From Sparassis latifolia (taxonomy: Eukaryota; Basidiomycota; Agaricomycetes; Polyporales; Sparassidaceae): 64,000 nt of DNA. The DNA is taken from NCBI GenBank assembly GCA_018466975.1, contig JAENRS010000022.1, positions 806,001 to 870,000 of the forward strand, written 5' to 3'. The position numbers and the translations under genes are program-made. The notes beneath the pieces are model-generated. The model had not been told where the DNA came from and did no database searches. It was given only the letters and a program-made list of their open reading frames with translations. Of the stretch, positions 34,722 to 46,674 are shown one piece after another. How positions within the stretch are numbered: the first letter of the stretch is position 1; every line of letters starts with the position of its first letter.

Positions 34722-35996
34722 TCAACGCCCTGGCCCTCCACCCGGGACGCCGGCGTTCCGCACTAACACCCTAGCGTTGTTGACAAACACTCGAATGAGT
34801 TCGTCGAAAGCACTGCGCTCGGCTTCTGATGCGGAAGGATCGCCGCGCTTTGCAGACGTCGCCAGGAGGTACGTCGGGCGTGCGATCTCAACCTCGAGCT
34901 CGTGTAAGACTTCGGGCTGATTAATCAATGAGTAGTCAATGTCATTACGTGAACGGAAAAATACGAGCACTGCAGACGGCCAGAGAACAGTTAAATGTAA
35001 CATTAGCACCACGTACCTTGGACGATAGTCCGGCAGACGACGACGTTACTTGGGTGAGGTCGATAATGCATTCTTCGTGAGTGTAGCTCATGCGATCCTT
35101 CCGACGGGTATGTGTCGCCGATCCTACCGGGGGAGGAACTAGAGCCAATGCCCGGATCGAGATCGATAGTTATGTCAGAGCGTAAAAGAGGGATACATTG
35201 AAACAACGAAACTCACCCGGTATCTCCACGTTCACGCTGATACGCCAGTCTGAAGCACGCTTCGGGCTGTAAATGTCCAGATCGCCTAGCCGCACCTTGC
35301 GCACGCATGCGTGTATCTCGCCCGTCTTCTCGTCACGCGTCATGCGGATGCGGTCGTGGCCGTCGGCCTGGTAGAATGAATCGACAAGGCGGAGGTGGGT
35401 GTAGGTGAGTGGGGACGGCGTTGGCGCTGAAGACGTCTTCGACGATAGCATTAGATCGTTGAGAAGGGTATTGAAGTGTTTATGCTGCATCTGGGTTACG
35501 AAACGTACTTGAGCTTTCTTACGGCACAGAAAAACACCTCGAGAGTACTCACCGCAGACATGTTCGACTCGAAACGATATTCGAAGGAGTTTGGCAGCAA
35601 GACTTCACCACGACGTAATCTACGACGCGTTTCGAAAATCAAATGGAAAAACTCACTCGTCTCGACGAGAACGGGTAGCTGCAGACGTTGGCCGGACACC
35701 TTATCCCTCAACACGCCTACCTTTGCCTCAACTTCGACGGTGCCCGCTCCCTCCGGACGGGAATTGATCATGGCGTGGACGAAGTCTGCGACCTCGCGGA
35801 TAAATTCGTCGAGAGGTTCCGCGCCTAGGATAGATTGCGAAAGCGGCGGAAGTGTCGCCGCATATCCGTTTCCATTCTGCGGTTTGTACGAGGTAGAGGG
35901 AGCAGAGGGATCCGGCGCGGGAGTGTGGCGGGCGCGTTTGGGCGGGCGCACCGCGTCGTGTTCGCCGTCGACGTCGATGTAGTCTCTCTTGTCCAT
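34722..35996 (-). CDS. CET1: mRNA-capping enzyme beta subunit (polynucleotide 5'-triphosphatase), 344 aa
   Basis: Removes the gamma-phosphate of nascent mRNA as the first step of capping, acting in the nucleus with the guanylyltransferase. Exons 35996-35553, 35490-35217, 35138-35017 and 34916-34722 (1,035 nt); introns of 62, 78 and 100 nt with GTGAGT/GTACGT donors. It is a triphosphate tunnel metalloenzyme. Metal-binding Glu88-x-Glu90-x-Lys92 (VEVEAK) near the N-terminal strand pairs with Glu286-x-Glu288-x-Glu290 (HELEVEI) at the C-terminus. Central blocks MTRDEKTGEI and DWRISVNVEIP also fit. The first 60 residues are a disordered tail with PPKRARH, a possible nuclear signal. The start at 35996 (MDKRDYIDV) is the first ATG in frame. 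The upstream gene is divergent, 146 bp away. Confidence 0.9.
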
Positions 35997-36142
35997 TCCC
36001 GAGGTCTGCGGGTGCACAGTTGTAGCAGTCGTCGAGCTCAGGTCATGTGTGCGGTCGGGAGGCTGAATCCCGAGCCGGAATGGATGAGAGCAAGGACGGA
36101 GAGCGAAGAGACGCGGGCGCGCCTTATCCTCGTTCCCCCATC
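35997..36142. promoter_or_regulatory. Compact divergent promoter, CET1 / BCKDH E1-alpha
   Basis: Only 146 bp separate the two ATGs, so core promoters and 5' leaders of both genes must overlap. No clear TATA box is seen. Confidence 0.6.
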
Positions 36143-38072
36143 ATGCTTCTTCGAGTGCCTCGTCCGCCCGTACTGCTTCCATCTCGCCCGATATTCCTCA
36201 GATCACCCCGCAGATTTGTCTCCTCGCTCGTTGCCACCGCTTATGACAACCATACCACCCTTCATCCAGAATCACACTCAGCCGTCACTTCAGTCCTGCG
36301 CTTCTTCAATAGCGTGACTGAGGATGGCGCGCAAATTCCAATGTACAGGGTGTTGGATGGCGAGGGCAAGGTTTTCGAGGATGCAGAGATACCCGAGGTA
36401 CGCGTGCGCCGCGCTTTTGCTCGCGGAAGATTGTCTGATACGTGAGACAGGTCGACGAGACGCTCGCAAGAAAAATGTGAGCCTTGACGAATTTCCGGAG
36501 AGGTCAGGCTACCTGTTCGACCCAACGCTTTATGCGGTAGGGCTCTGTGTCGAGCAGGCCGACTCTCGGTCTCCATTTGAAGCACAGGATTTAACCCGCA
36601 TTTTCAGGTACGAGAACATGGTTCAATTACCTATCATCGACAATCTGCTGTACAACGTCCAGCGTCAGGGGAAGATCTCATTCTATGTAAGTTTCCGTTC
36701 TCCCGCTCTCTGCATTTCCCTGACGTTTTGAGTTAGATGACTTCTGTGAGTGTCTACACTCTATACCGCATTATTTACCTATCAACGATTTAGTACGGGG
36801 AGGAAGCTGCATTGATCGGTTCGGCCGCTGCTCTGGAACCGGATGACGAGTAAGTGTCTCGTCTCTATCTACAGGGAGTTAACCAACACAGACGAAAGAG
36901 TGCTCGGTAAGTCCTACCCTCCTCCGCGTTCCTCTGCAGCGCAATCAACCATGCGCGTACCCCAGGCCAATATCGCGAACTTGGCGTCCTCCTCTACCGG
37001 GGCTTCACCTACGATTCGATCATGAACCAAGTCTTCGGGACTCACCTCGACGACTCTAATCAGGGCAAGCAGATGCCAGTTCACTTCGGCTCGCGCAAGT
37101 TCCATTTTCACACGATCTCATCCCCGCTGGCTACCCAGATACCCCAGGCTGCGGGCGTGGGATACGCGCTCAAGCGCGATCCAATTCGCGGCGGGCGCAA
37201 CTGCGCTGTCGTGTATTTTGGTGACGGTGCGGCTTCTGAGGGTGACTTCCATGCAGGCATGATGTTGGGTGAGTTGCTATTCTGTTATTTATTTTCTGCA
37301 GAATCTTCCGTTGCTGATCTAGCGCATACAGCGTCGACGGTCCCTTCGCCCACGCTCTTCTTCGCGCGCAATAACGGTTTCGCTATATCCACGCCCTCTT
37401 CGGAACAGTATCACGGGGATGGTATTGCATCCCGAGGCCCCGGCTACGGCGTGCACACATTGCGAGTGGACGGGAACGACGTCCTTGCCGTATACGCCGC
37501 GGTGAAAGAGGCCCGGCGGCTCTGTCTGCGCGACGGCCGCGCCGTGCTCATCGAAGCAATGACATACCGGTGCGCAACCCTCTCATGATGCTCCACAACC
37601 CTGACTTATCCTCCGCAGTGTCGGACACCACTCGACGTCGGACGACTCGTTCGCGTACCGCCCGCGCCACGAAGTCGAAGAGCGCAAGCGGCTGGACAAC
37701 CCCATCTCCCGCTTCCGGCTGTTCCTCGAGGCGCGCGGCTGGTGGGACGGGGAGGAAGAGAAGGCACTTCTAGCGCGGTTGAAGGACGACGTGCTCAAGG
37801 CGTTCCGCCGCGCGGAAGCGGAACCCAAGCCGGAGCTGCAGAAGATGTTCGAAGAGGTATATGGCGGCGAGGAGCCGTGGACAATTGTGCGTGCACTCGA
37901 CGCAATAGGTTTCAAACACTCAGCTGACAGCCTCTCGTAGACGGAGAACCGGGCGGAGCTCAAGCGACTGTTACAGAAGTACGGAAAGGTGTGGGAGCCT
38001 TGGCGGTCTGCGTTGAAGGACTTCAAGGGCGCGGGCAAGGCTTTGCTAGAGGAGGGGCCCACGGCGAAGTAG
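36143..38072 (+). CDS. Branched-chain 2-oxoacid dehydrogenase E1 component, alpha subunit, 457 aa
   Basis: Thiamine-diphosphate-dependent decarboxylation of 2-oxo acids from Leu, Ile and Val in the mitochondrial matrix; pairs with E1-beta, E2 and E3. Ten exons: 36143-36397, 36451-36476, 36608-36686, 36737-36745, 36794-36849, 36899-36906, 36966-37268, 37332-37569, 37619-37886, 37941-38072 (1,374 nt, all phases fit). The N-terminus is rich in Arg/Leu/Ser with few acids, like a mitochondrial presequence. The ThDP site is Gly230-Asp-Gly232 to Asn259-Asn260. The regulatory loop R325[10 protein letters not shown] matches the phosphorylation loop of the animal enzyme. Three exons are tiny (26, 9 and 8 nt); each is required to restore conserved residues (SYGEEA, EVLGQYRE). 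Related to mammalian BCKDHA. Confidence 0.93.
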
Positions 38073-38511
38073 TCGGTAGCTGCCACTCGACCCATGTATA
38101 TCATTCCGGTTTTAGATCACTGTAACTTTCGGATTGGGTTTACCCGTACTTACTCTGTACTCACGGCAAGTTGAGTTCTTCGCTGAGCTTGCTGCATTGC
38201 TCGACCGAGTGATCAATGTTCACCGCGGTGTGAACGCGGTGTAATCAGGCTCGAAGACTGAATAAATTTCCTAAAACACGAGCGGCCGATCTTGCACTCG
38301 AGATTCACTGCTCGACAACATTATAATATTATGTTCCATCCTGATTCTGAGAAACTGAGAAAATTCTCTTTTACATGGTGGGTCACCACAGGCGGATCGT
38401 CAATAGACACAGTACCACAGCTGTGTGCACAAGGTCGTAATCTACTATCATATGCCGGGCCTGCCGCACCGTCCTCCCTCGCGCGCCGTCGATGTACCAT
38501 TCCGGTGTACC
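38073..38511. other. Convergent 3' flanks
   Basis: Spacer between the stop of the E1-alpha gene (plus) and the stop of SEC61 (minus). No gene seen. An AATAAA lies at about 38262. Confidence 0.6.
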
Positions 38512-40427
38512 TTACAGGAGATCTCCCAATGCAGCCAGTTCAGGCGCGCCCGATTCCTGAGATAACGCGCGACGTCAATAGGGTACGCAATGGACGACGA
38601 AGGTGAACTCACCCGCATACCAATCTCCCAGTCTGATCGTGGGGGGAGTTGCAGATCAGCACCGGAAAGAAAACCGGAGAACAGGAGAGCACGCACAACT
38701 ATAGATGATAGTGACAGCCATGAGGATACCCGTTCCGCTTCCAATCGCGCCCATCAGGTCCGCAGCGACGGATAGCAAACCGAGGATGGCGCCGCCGAGT
38801 GCCGCCGCCGTAGGAATAACGCGCTTGAGCTCCTTGTACATCGATCCTTCGCGATGACCAGCCATGACCTGAAAATAAACGGTGAGCGCGACAGCAAGGG
38901 AAGCGGACAGAGCGAACACACCATTTGTTGGTCCTTGAGCTGCTTCGCGATGTCGCGCGGGCCGCTGCCGGAGACTTCGATCCACGTCTTGGAGAACATG
39001 GCGCATGCGCTGAGCATGAAGGTGATGTATATAGCGGTGTGGATCGGGTCCAAGACAGCGTCTTTGACAGTATGCGGAGGGGACATGTAGTACGCGATAC
39101 CGGACACGGCGGCGAGGTGAGGAGAATCTTCGAACGGCTACGTACGTCGTCAGTCGGTGCAAATGAGACGCAACGTGGAACGCAGTGCTTACCTCCCAAA
39201 CCCCAAGGAGTTTGACCAACAAGCTATCGGGGAAGCGCGAAAAGAGCATCTGCGAGATGATGAAAACGTTCGACGTGAGTGCAGACTCCAACATGATCGG
39301 CATGTTGGATGTGTAGAATAGCTTGACGGGGTACGAGCCGCGCTGGCCGCGGAACTTGTTCGATTTGACGGGAATCTCGATGCGGAAACCCTGCAAATAA
39401 ATAACGACGGCGAAGACGACGACGGTCGCAATGAGATTCATAACATTCGGGAGACGCTCGCGCCAGAACGCCTCGCGGAGAGCACGGCCCTTGTCGTTCC
39501 AAGTAAATAGGAGGTGGAAGAGCGAGACGATGGCGCCTTCGAATTCGGGGCCACGGCCTGTGTTGACGGTCGTTGGCGAGAAAGCTTTCCAGACGATCGA
39601 CTCGCAGATGTTCGTCGCGATGAACAGCGAGATGCCTGAGCCGAGACCGTAGCCTTTTTGCAGGAGCTCGTCCAGGAGAATAACGATAAGCGACGCGGAG
39701 ATGAGTTGGATGATGAGCAGTAAACAGACTCCAGCACCAATATCGCGGGGTTGACCGTAGAGACCAGTAAGGACATACACGGTCGCTTGACCGAGCGAAA
39801 TGATGAGTGCGAATACTGTGTATAATCGTCAGTGCGGGGGCTTGACTCTACTTTTCCGGTCCGCCAGCAATCTCGCGAAGTACTCCGTTTCATGGCCAAA
39901 ACGGCTACAACTTCTCCGGTACAATACGAAACTCATAGAAACAGCACTCACGCTTCTGTGCGCCACTGAACAACGCTCGGTCCTCCTTCAGCGAAAAGTC
40001 GACTTCGATGAGGTTCGCGCCAGCCAGTAGCTGCATGATCATCCCGCTAGTCACTATGGGTGTGATTCCGAGCTCCATGAGTGTTCCACGATTCGAGGCG
40101 AGAATGACGCGCATCCAGTAGAGCGGGTCGGACGAGTCTGATGACATGATGCCGTAGAGGGGGACCTGCGAGCAGACCAAGAAAATGAGGAGGGTGACGG
40201 CTGTCCATAGCACTTTTTGGTTAAATGGAACCTATTTCCCGCGTAGAATCAATGTGAATATAGGCACGTAGATGCGAGAGGAGAGCGTACCTTCCGGTCT
40301 GGTGACGAGACCTCTGGAAGGATGGGAAGGAATGGTCGGACGAGGTTAAGGAACCGGACTGTTTCCGTCGCAAGTTTTGAGACACAGAGCTTAAGAAAGT
40401 ATCGAAAAGATACGTACATCCGCTCAT
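38512..40427 (-). CDS. SEC61: Sec61 alpha, ER protein translocon channel, 477 aa
   Basis: Pore-forming subunit of the Sec61/SecY translocon in the ER membrane. Eight exons: 40427-40418, 40358-40291, 40231-39952, 39815-39193, 39137-38922, 38868-38697, 38632-38613, 38556-38512 (1,434 nt). The first exon is 10 nt (ATG AGC GGA T) and the seventh is 20 nt. Family blocks in order: [34 protein letters not shown], the plug and first gate region [72 protein letters not shown], ending YWEIGMR and ALGDLL. Length equals that of other fungal Sec61 alpha proteins. Ten membrane segments are expected from the family. No damage seen. Confidence 0.95.
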
Positions 40428-41605
40428 GGTTGACGAAGAGTTGAACCAAGGAGCGGCTTGAGGTCAGTGGGTGAAGGTCTGCTAGACGCGACACGTCGTA
40501 TGAGGTGGCAGCCAAACACGTGCAAACATTCACCTTGCAATTCAAAAGCTACAGTACGGACTCGGCCTCGGAAGTACACGAACAATTAGATTATGCAGGC
40601 CGTGCTGTACAGAAACCCGTACTGTACATAAGCGACCAAGAAACCGAGAGCCAGTACTTGGTGTTTGCTTTGACTAGTCCGACCATGCAATTTCGAGATC
40701 AATATTCTTCATATCATATGGGAATCGCGACTCGGATTGGCGCAGTGTTCTCGATTCGAGCGCATCATTCCGGAGCGTTCGTCGAACAGATGCAAGCCAG
40801 TACTTTCAAGAGTTTCTTGACGTATACGTAGCTCTTCGTAATAACGGAGACGTGAGCGGTTGAAATAGGCTTCGTACAGCCCCTTCTTCCAAGAACGTCA
40901 ATATATTTGCATCTTAGCAGGAAAGTGACGCGCCGATGTGTTGTAGACATGCGCCCGTGCTGGCAGCGGCTTCTCGCATATACCTACTATGCCACTGCAC
41001 GATCCGTGAGGTTCCTGCGATATGATAAATACGAGCATCACGATGCACTATCGCGAAAGTACCTAGATATTCTGTGCGGTTGTCGCTTTCAGTCTGCGCT
41101 GAGAAAGAGGATACAAATGTAGATGAGGAAATAGGTCACAAAGACGCACATGTCTGATCGGAGATGTGCGTCTCTGATTACCTGCTTCCTGATATACCGT
41201 AAATTATTGACAAGTGCGAAGCAGTCTCCTCTATTTGTGCACAAGGAGACCGGTCACGGTGTAGCAAATACTGTACTCCCTTCAAGTTCAAATATGCATC
41301 ATGTGAGAAATGTGAGAATCAACTTGGTTAGAGGAGACCAATAGAATCGCACCTGGCGTAATATACGGCGTACAATATCTGGGGCGAGTGCTGGAGGTTT
41401 TCCTGGCATGGACACTTTAAGGGTAGTGGATGGAGGAAGAGAGCAAGTTCCGCCACAGACGCGTTCAATGTGTTCCAAATCCGGACAGTCACCGATTCTT
41501 GGTCAGTGCCTCCAGGTTGCCTCGCGTGAAGCATCGTCGTCCGCTCTCGACGTCGTCAACCAGCAGTACCTCGGCGTCGTCAACCAGCAGTACCTCGGCG
41601 TCGTC
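40428..41605. other. Divergent intergenic region, SEC61 / ATG7
   Basis: 1.18 kb between divergent starts. Open frame 40505-40831 (plus) has no family features and lies in the SEC61 upstream region. The right end contains the 24-bp tandem repeat listed below and an in-frame ATG for ATG7 at 41408. Confidence 0.5.
41552..41605 (+). repeat. 24-bp tandem repeat, 2.25 copies, abutting the ATG7 start
   Basis: Unit 41552-41575 is repeated exactly at 41576-41599, followed by GTCGTC and the ATG at 41606. The repeat stays in frame with ATG7 and would encode VVNQQYLG twice if translation began at the upstream ATG at 41408. Confidence 0.85.
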
Positions 41606-44275
41606 ATGCCCGTCGTTCAATTTACCCCATTCTCATCCCTCGTGCAACCTGCATTCTGGCACGCACTCACCGACCTCAAAATTGACGTCCTCAAGCTCTC
41701 CGACGACGCCATTCCGCTTTCAGCGTCGTACTCACCAGGACGCGCAGTCAAAGATCGTGAGTCAGGGAAGGAGATTGCCCTTGCTTGCAACTTGAGCGTT
41801 AGCGGAGAGGCCTTCACGCAGGTTGAACAGTGAGTTTTCTTGAGCCTTCACCAATGATCATGCGAAATCGAGAAGGTGATCCAGGCTTCCGCACAACTCC
41901 GTCTCTGTTTCGGGTCTCTTCAAGAACTATAATACCATAGAAGAGTTCAAGGCCGCTGATAAAACCGCTCTCTTCAATCAAGTGGCAGAGGAGGTACGTC
42001 TTGTCCTTTCGATCCTGGGCCAGAACTCTTACATCACCGTTAGATATGGGAGAGCATTTTTGTAGACCGCTCGACTGCCCAGCTCTCTCGTTTTAGTCTT
42101 ATTACTTTTGCCGACCTCAAGAAGTACAAATATTACTACTGGTTTGCATTCCCTGCCTTTGTTGCGAAGCCCGCGTGGGAAATCGAGCGCGATTGGCAAC
42201 CAGCTGAGGAGGAATTTGACGACACGTCGGTACGTTTATTTTAGTGGGTTATTGCATTAGATAAATGTGCTGACACATTTCACAGCTAGCTGTCGTCCAG
42301 AGCCTCTTTCACGCGTCTCCTCGCGCATTCTTCCTCCTACGCACAACATCGGGGAACCCCGAAATTGCCCCAATCGAAGAATACGACACGTTCTTCGCCA
42401 ACGTCCCCGCAGATCGTGTGAGTAAAGCACTTCCATGCAGACTCCCAAAGATTCACGTCAAGTCATCCGCTCCAGCGTACAGTGGCCTTCCTTGACCCTT
42501 CTGCCCAGCCGTCAAATCCCGGCTGGCCCCTCCGCAACCTGCTCGCTTACCTCCACGCGTTGCACCCGTCCACTGCGTCTGGCGTGCGCGTGCTTTGCTG
42601 GCGCGACGCCGAGGTCCCTCCACCACATGAAGGCGCAGGCCCACGATGGAGGAGCCGGTTTGGCGTACTCAGGCTTGGCTCAGGTGCCAGAATTAACGCT
42701 TCCGCGGAGAAACCCACTACGGTTGGCTGGGAGAAGAATCTACTGGGAAAGCTAGGGCCGCGCATGGCAGACTTGGCGCCGATGATGGATCCGACAAAGT
42801 GTGTAGCAATTTCTTCGCTATCCGAACTCTGGCATTTACCAGCCTGTCAGACTTGCGGGCCAGGCGGTGGACCTGAATTTGAAGCTCATGCGCTGGCGCA
42901 TCCTCCCGTCGCTGGACCTCGAGAAGGTCGCAAATACCAAGTGTTTGCTTCTCGGCGCTGGCACTCTCGGCTGTTACGTCGCACGGACACTCATGGTGAG
43001 CACATTTTTGTACTACCGCTTCAATATAACCGAGAACGGCCGCCACAGGGCTGGGGCGTCCGCACGATCACGTTCGTCGACTCCGCGCGCGTCTCATTCT
43101 CCAACCCCGTACGGCAGCCACTCTTCGAGTTCGAAGATTGTTTACACGGTGGGAAGCCCAAAGCCGCGTGCGCCGCTGAGCGGCTGAAGAAGATCTTTCC
43201 CGGCGTCGTACGTCTTCTTTCAGTTTCTGGATCAATCCTCTAAATTCACTTGAACGATAGAATTCGTCAGGCCATAACCTGAGTATACCTATGCCCGGGC
43301 ACCCCATCCCGCCTGCGTCGGTGGCTCAGGCAAAGCAAGACGTGGAGACGCTCGAGAAACTCATAGACGAGCACGACGTCGTGTTCCTCCTCATGGACTC
43401 GCGAGAGAGCCGCTGGCTGCCGACCGTCATCGGCGCGGCAAAGGGCAAGGTACGTCCTCTGTATCTCAAGCAAAGGGTACTGCTGCTGACCCTCCTCGTT
43501 AGATCGTAATGAACGCTGCCCTGGGATTCGACACCTTCCTCGTCATGCGCCACGGTGCGCGCGCGACGCTGTCTACAGGCAAGCGGCTCGGCTGTTATTA
43601 TTGCAACGACATCGTCGCCCCAGCGGATGTAAGGAATACTTTCCATTCTTTAATGCAATGTGTCTGATGACGCTACGTTACTCAGTCGTTGACCGACCGA
43701 ACCCTCGACCAGATGTGCACAGTGACGCGGCCGGGCCTAGCCTCTATCGCAGCATCGACTGCAGTAGAATTGCTAGTGTCTTTGATCCAACATCCGGACG
43801 GGTGCGCAAAACCCTCTCATATTGATGCATTCTGAAATGCCTGTTTAACGCTGAGCATTCATTTTCTATGTTTTTCCTGTAGCGTGAACGCCCCCGCCCC
43901 TTCGCCAACAAGTGGCACCGATAGCGCACCTATATCTGAGAGCGTGCTGGGACAAGTTCCGCACCAGCTACGTGGCTTCCTCGCGCAGTTCCGAAACATG
44001 CCCATCGTCGGTGCCGCGTACGACCGGTGCACAGGCTGCAGTGAGATTGTGAGTATCATACCTACCCTCCACTCATCTTGCGCCTGACTGATGGTGGAAT
44101 AATGTAGGTCTTGAAAGCGTACGAGACGCATGGGTTCGAGATGCTGCTCCAGGCGTTCAATGAGCAGGGGTATCTAGAGGCGCTGACTGGCTTGGACAAG
44201 CTGTATAGCGAAGGCGAGGCGGCGCTGGAGAATGTGGATTGGATTGAAGAGGGCGAGGGTGATGACGACTTCTAA
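41606..44275 (+). CDS. ATG7: Ubiquitin-like modifier-activating enzyme ATG7, 680 aa
   Basis: E1-like enzyme that activates Atg8 and Atg12 in autophagy; cytosolic homodimer by family. Twelve exons: 41606-41829, 41885-41993, 42044-42229, 42286-42417, 42476-42798, 42851-42995, 43049-43207, 43261-43449, 43503-43628, 43686-43801, 43883-44048, 44108-44275 (2,043 nt). The N-terminal Atg7 domain begins [18 protein letters not shown]. The ATP-binding loop is Gly360-Ala-Gly-Thr-Leu-Gly365. The catalytic cysteine is Cys542 in [10 protein letters not shown]. Cysteines in CYYCND (520, 523) and CTGC near the C-terminus match the zinc-binding pairs. The acidic tail ends EEGEGDDDF. Start 41606 fits the family N-terminus; an in-frame ATG at 41408 would add 66 residues including the repeat above. 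Confidence 0.94.
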
Positions 44276-45039
44276 CGACGGATTGACTGAGTGAGTGAAC
44301 GTTAAACTGGAAGGATTACGCGGAACTTGAATCATCGAAAGAAAGGAATATGTCCATGGCCGCTTGTTGTATCCGGATTTCAATAGAAGTGTACTACGTG
44401 CTTTGGCGGTCACCAGCTTGATACCAATCGCGTCTGTTCAGCAGTTGTTTCGTGCCACCGCACTTGTCGAGGGACTATTTCACCTCGACGGTAGGGAAGA
44501 AACACGAGCAGATGCCCCGCTATTGAAGGCGTAAATAAGAGTTCAAGGCCAAACTTCCAGTCAAAGTGGGGACAATGCTCAGTCCTACAAGATGCGTGAA
44601 TAGAAGCCGTACGCGTCATTGCTTTCGATTCGTTCATCTACTACCTTTAACTGCTAACTCGTGAGAACCTCAATTAGACCTACGCGCTTGGTTTCGACTC
44701 GCAGCTCCAGTCAGAAATAGAGGCAGCCTGCAGAAGCAATTTTGAAATCGACGATTCTGATGGTCAGCCACCAAATCCTCTGGTAAAACAAGAACGAGCT
44801 GGCGTGAAAGTAACTCTTCTGCGAACTATACCTGCCGCTCGTAACGTCGCACTTTGCTCCCCATCGACATCTAGATTGTTAGATCTTCACCAAATCGTCC
44901 TTAACGTCTCCGAGGCAATTTCTTGATCAAACTACGTCTTCTCTCTTATATTTGCGTTCGTCAATACGAAGTTCTTCACCTGGTCATTCGCAAGCAGGCG
45001 ACGTTCCAGTAGACTCTTCCTACATCGGCTCAAGTCGCG
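44276..45039. other. Intergenic, ATG7 to Mug135-C gene
   Basis: No supported gene. It may hold 5' leader or unrecognised N-terminal exons of the next gene, since that protein is short for its family. Confidence 0.45.
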
Positions 45040-45592
45040 ATGTTACAACCAGCGGGTGAGTGTCATCACAGTCCCTCTGTTTTCGAGCATGGCATTGACA
45101 CTTGCGCCCAGAACTTACTCCTACCTCGGTAGCAGCTGCGATACACGCAGCTTTGCTCCCTGTCCACCAGCGGCTGACTATCCTTGAGAGGTTGATGTTC
45201 TCGGTGTGTATATGCACCCGCTCGCGGTTTATGGCAGCTGACAATATCCTATGTTAGTCACGCAACGCGCTCTTGTTCGATGGTGAGAACACTGAACCCT
45301 TTTACATTATCCCTCTTCCCGATGGTACCCTCCCCACGGCCGCACCTGTAAGCATAACCTTAACCATCATTTGCTTACCGTCCCTGATACTCGTTAGCAC
45401 CACTTGCCTGCTCTGCTTTCGGTAACTGCGCTCAGAGAGCTCACTCCCGAGCAGTCTACGGCCTACGTGCAGGCCTACGGGCTCAATTTCCCAGAGCGGA
45501 ACACAGACGAGGAGCGGAAGAAGGTCATAGCGAGAGAGATAGGGTGTCTTGCGTCTCTTGACGCTCCGGAGACGGGTGATTCCCATGTGTAG
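45040..45592 (+). CDS. Mug135-like C-terminal domain protein, about 123 aa
   Basis: Four exons: 45040-45055, 45133-45203, 45258-45347, 45398-45592 (372 nt). The second intron acceptor is TAGCAG, so 45133 or 45136 may begin exon 2, differing by one Ala. The C-terminal part reads NALLFDGENTEPFYIIPLPD, TAAPHHLPALLSVTALREL and YVQAYGLNFPERNTDEERKK. This is the layout I associate with the Mug135 C-terminal domain common in mushroom genomes (short acidic PF strand, LP.L.S...I..L, Y..GYGL, basic tail). The usual N-terminal half is missing or lies in unrecognised upstream exons. Function in these fungi is unknown; fission yeast mug135 is named from meiotic expression. Confidence 0.65.
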
Positions 45593-45942
45593 GCGCGGTG
45601 TCGACTTGATGCTATTTATGCCAAGCGATTTTTCGTTCCTTTTTATTGCCATTTGCAGTAAAGTTGGCGGTCGCGCGGATTTCGCGCGTTTCGCGCAGTT
45701 TGCACTGTAAATGAAGATGTTCCCATATCTCGACAACTAGCCACCGGAACCTGCAACATATATATATTTTCTGAATCTCCTAGGTCAGGGCTGTTGAGCC
45801 CCGTGGTTTTTACAACGATCCGAGCAGGTTGAGTTGCGGCTCTCTGAGCTTGCCTCATTTTTTGCGGATGTACCTCTACCTCTGTCAGTATACACCAGAA
45901 AAAAATAGCTATTGAATTTCTCACGTCCTACTAAGTACCTAT
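45593..45942. other. Intergenic, end of the housekeeping block
   Basis: No gene. Contains a GCGCGGATTTCGCGCGTTTC CG-rich patch (about 45672-45691) and a short (AT)n run at about 45758-45767. Repeat-dominated sequence begins just to the right. Confidence 0.5.
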
Positions 45943-46585
45943 CCACAGGCCGGGTGCCTTACGCTACGTGAGGTCGCCCGACTTTCCGCTCCTGTATCCC
46001 TTCCTTCCTCCCTCGTTTTCGGTCCCTCGGCTATCTCAAAAGATCGCCCGACATCGAATCTACCAACTACCCGAAGATACAGTTCGACGGAGATCTGGGT
46101 CGCCGTGGCCACCGGCGGCAATCAGCCGACTTTCCCACCTCGCGCGTCTTCGACTCCTCGATTTTTTCTCGTCCTCACCCTCTACCCCTGGCCTCATATT
46201 GTATATCGTCCGATAGCCTGGCCGTCTGGCTTCAAGATACTACCGATTTCGGGAGGGGTTCAGGAGTTTGGTCGATGATACAGCCGGGCGAAGTGGCGGG
46301 GTGCGCGCCGGCGCGACCTTGGTGAGTTCTCTCCCTTCATTTCCGATGTTGCACACACTCAAATCCCTCGAACGCGATAATGTCTGGTAGGTGCAGGTCT
46401 TGCGTTCAAGGTGCCACCACGCTCGGGGAGAATGGCCTCATTGTTGTGAAGATACAGGCGAGGGAAGTGGGCGGGCGCACACCAGCGGCAACGAGGTACG
46501 CTCACCTCCTTTCAAAACTCTTCCATTCGCCCATCGAGGGGGCTCGAAACTACCTGCGAACCTAACAACGGGTCGTAGGCAGAAC
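45943..46585. repeat. Long direct repeat A, left copy (about 640 bp)
   Basis: Resembles 47481-48123 end to end, roughly 85% by eye. Landmarks in order: CTTCCTTCCTCCCTCGTTTT, CGTGGCCACCGGCGGCAATC, CCTCATATTGTATAT, GTGAGTTCTCTCCCTTC, CTTCCATTCGCCCATCGAGG, CGGGTCGTAGGCAG. Carries intron-like GTGAGT...TGGTAG signals (46322-46389). It flanks, with its partner, a copia relic and two copies of the GGCCCCCTAGGCC element. Confidence 0.8.
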
Positions 46586-46599
46586 TAACCTCACTGACT

Positions 46600-46674
46600 A
46601 ACGTCACCATCGTGTTTCCGAACGTCACCGTCGTGTTTCCGAACGTCACCGTCGTGTTTCCGAACGTGTTTCCG
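46600..46674. repeat. 21-bp tandem repeat, about 3.5 copies
   Basis: Unit AACGTCACCRTCGTGTTTCCG repeats at 46600, 46621 and 46642, then a shortened AACGTGTTTCCG. Confidence 0.9.

Noticed and set aside
34327..34920. 197-aa plus-strand frame
   Set aside because: Antisense to the last CET1 exon, whose reading is supported by the conserved ELEVEIARP block.
40505..40831. 108-aa plus-strand frame between SEC61 and ATG7
   Set aside because: No family features, located in a divergent promoter region.
46600..46674. 21-bp repeat as telomeric sequence
   Set aside because: The unit contains no TTAGGG-like core; it is a local tandem duplication.
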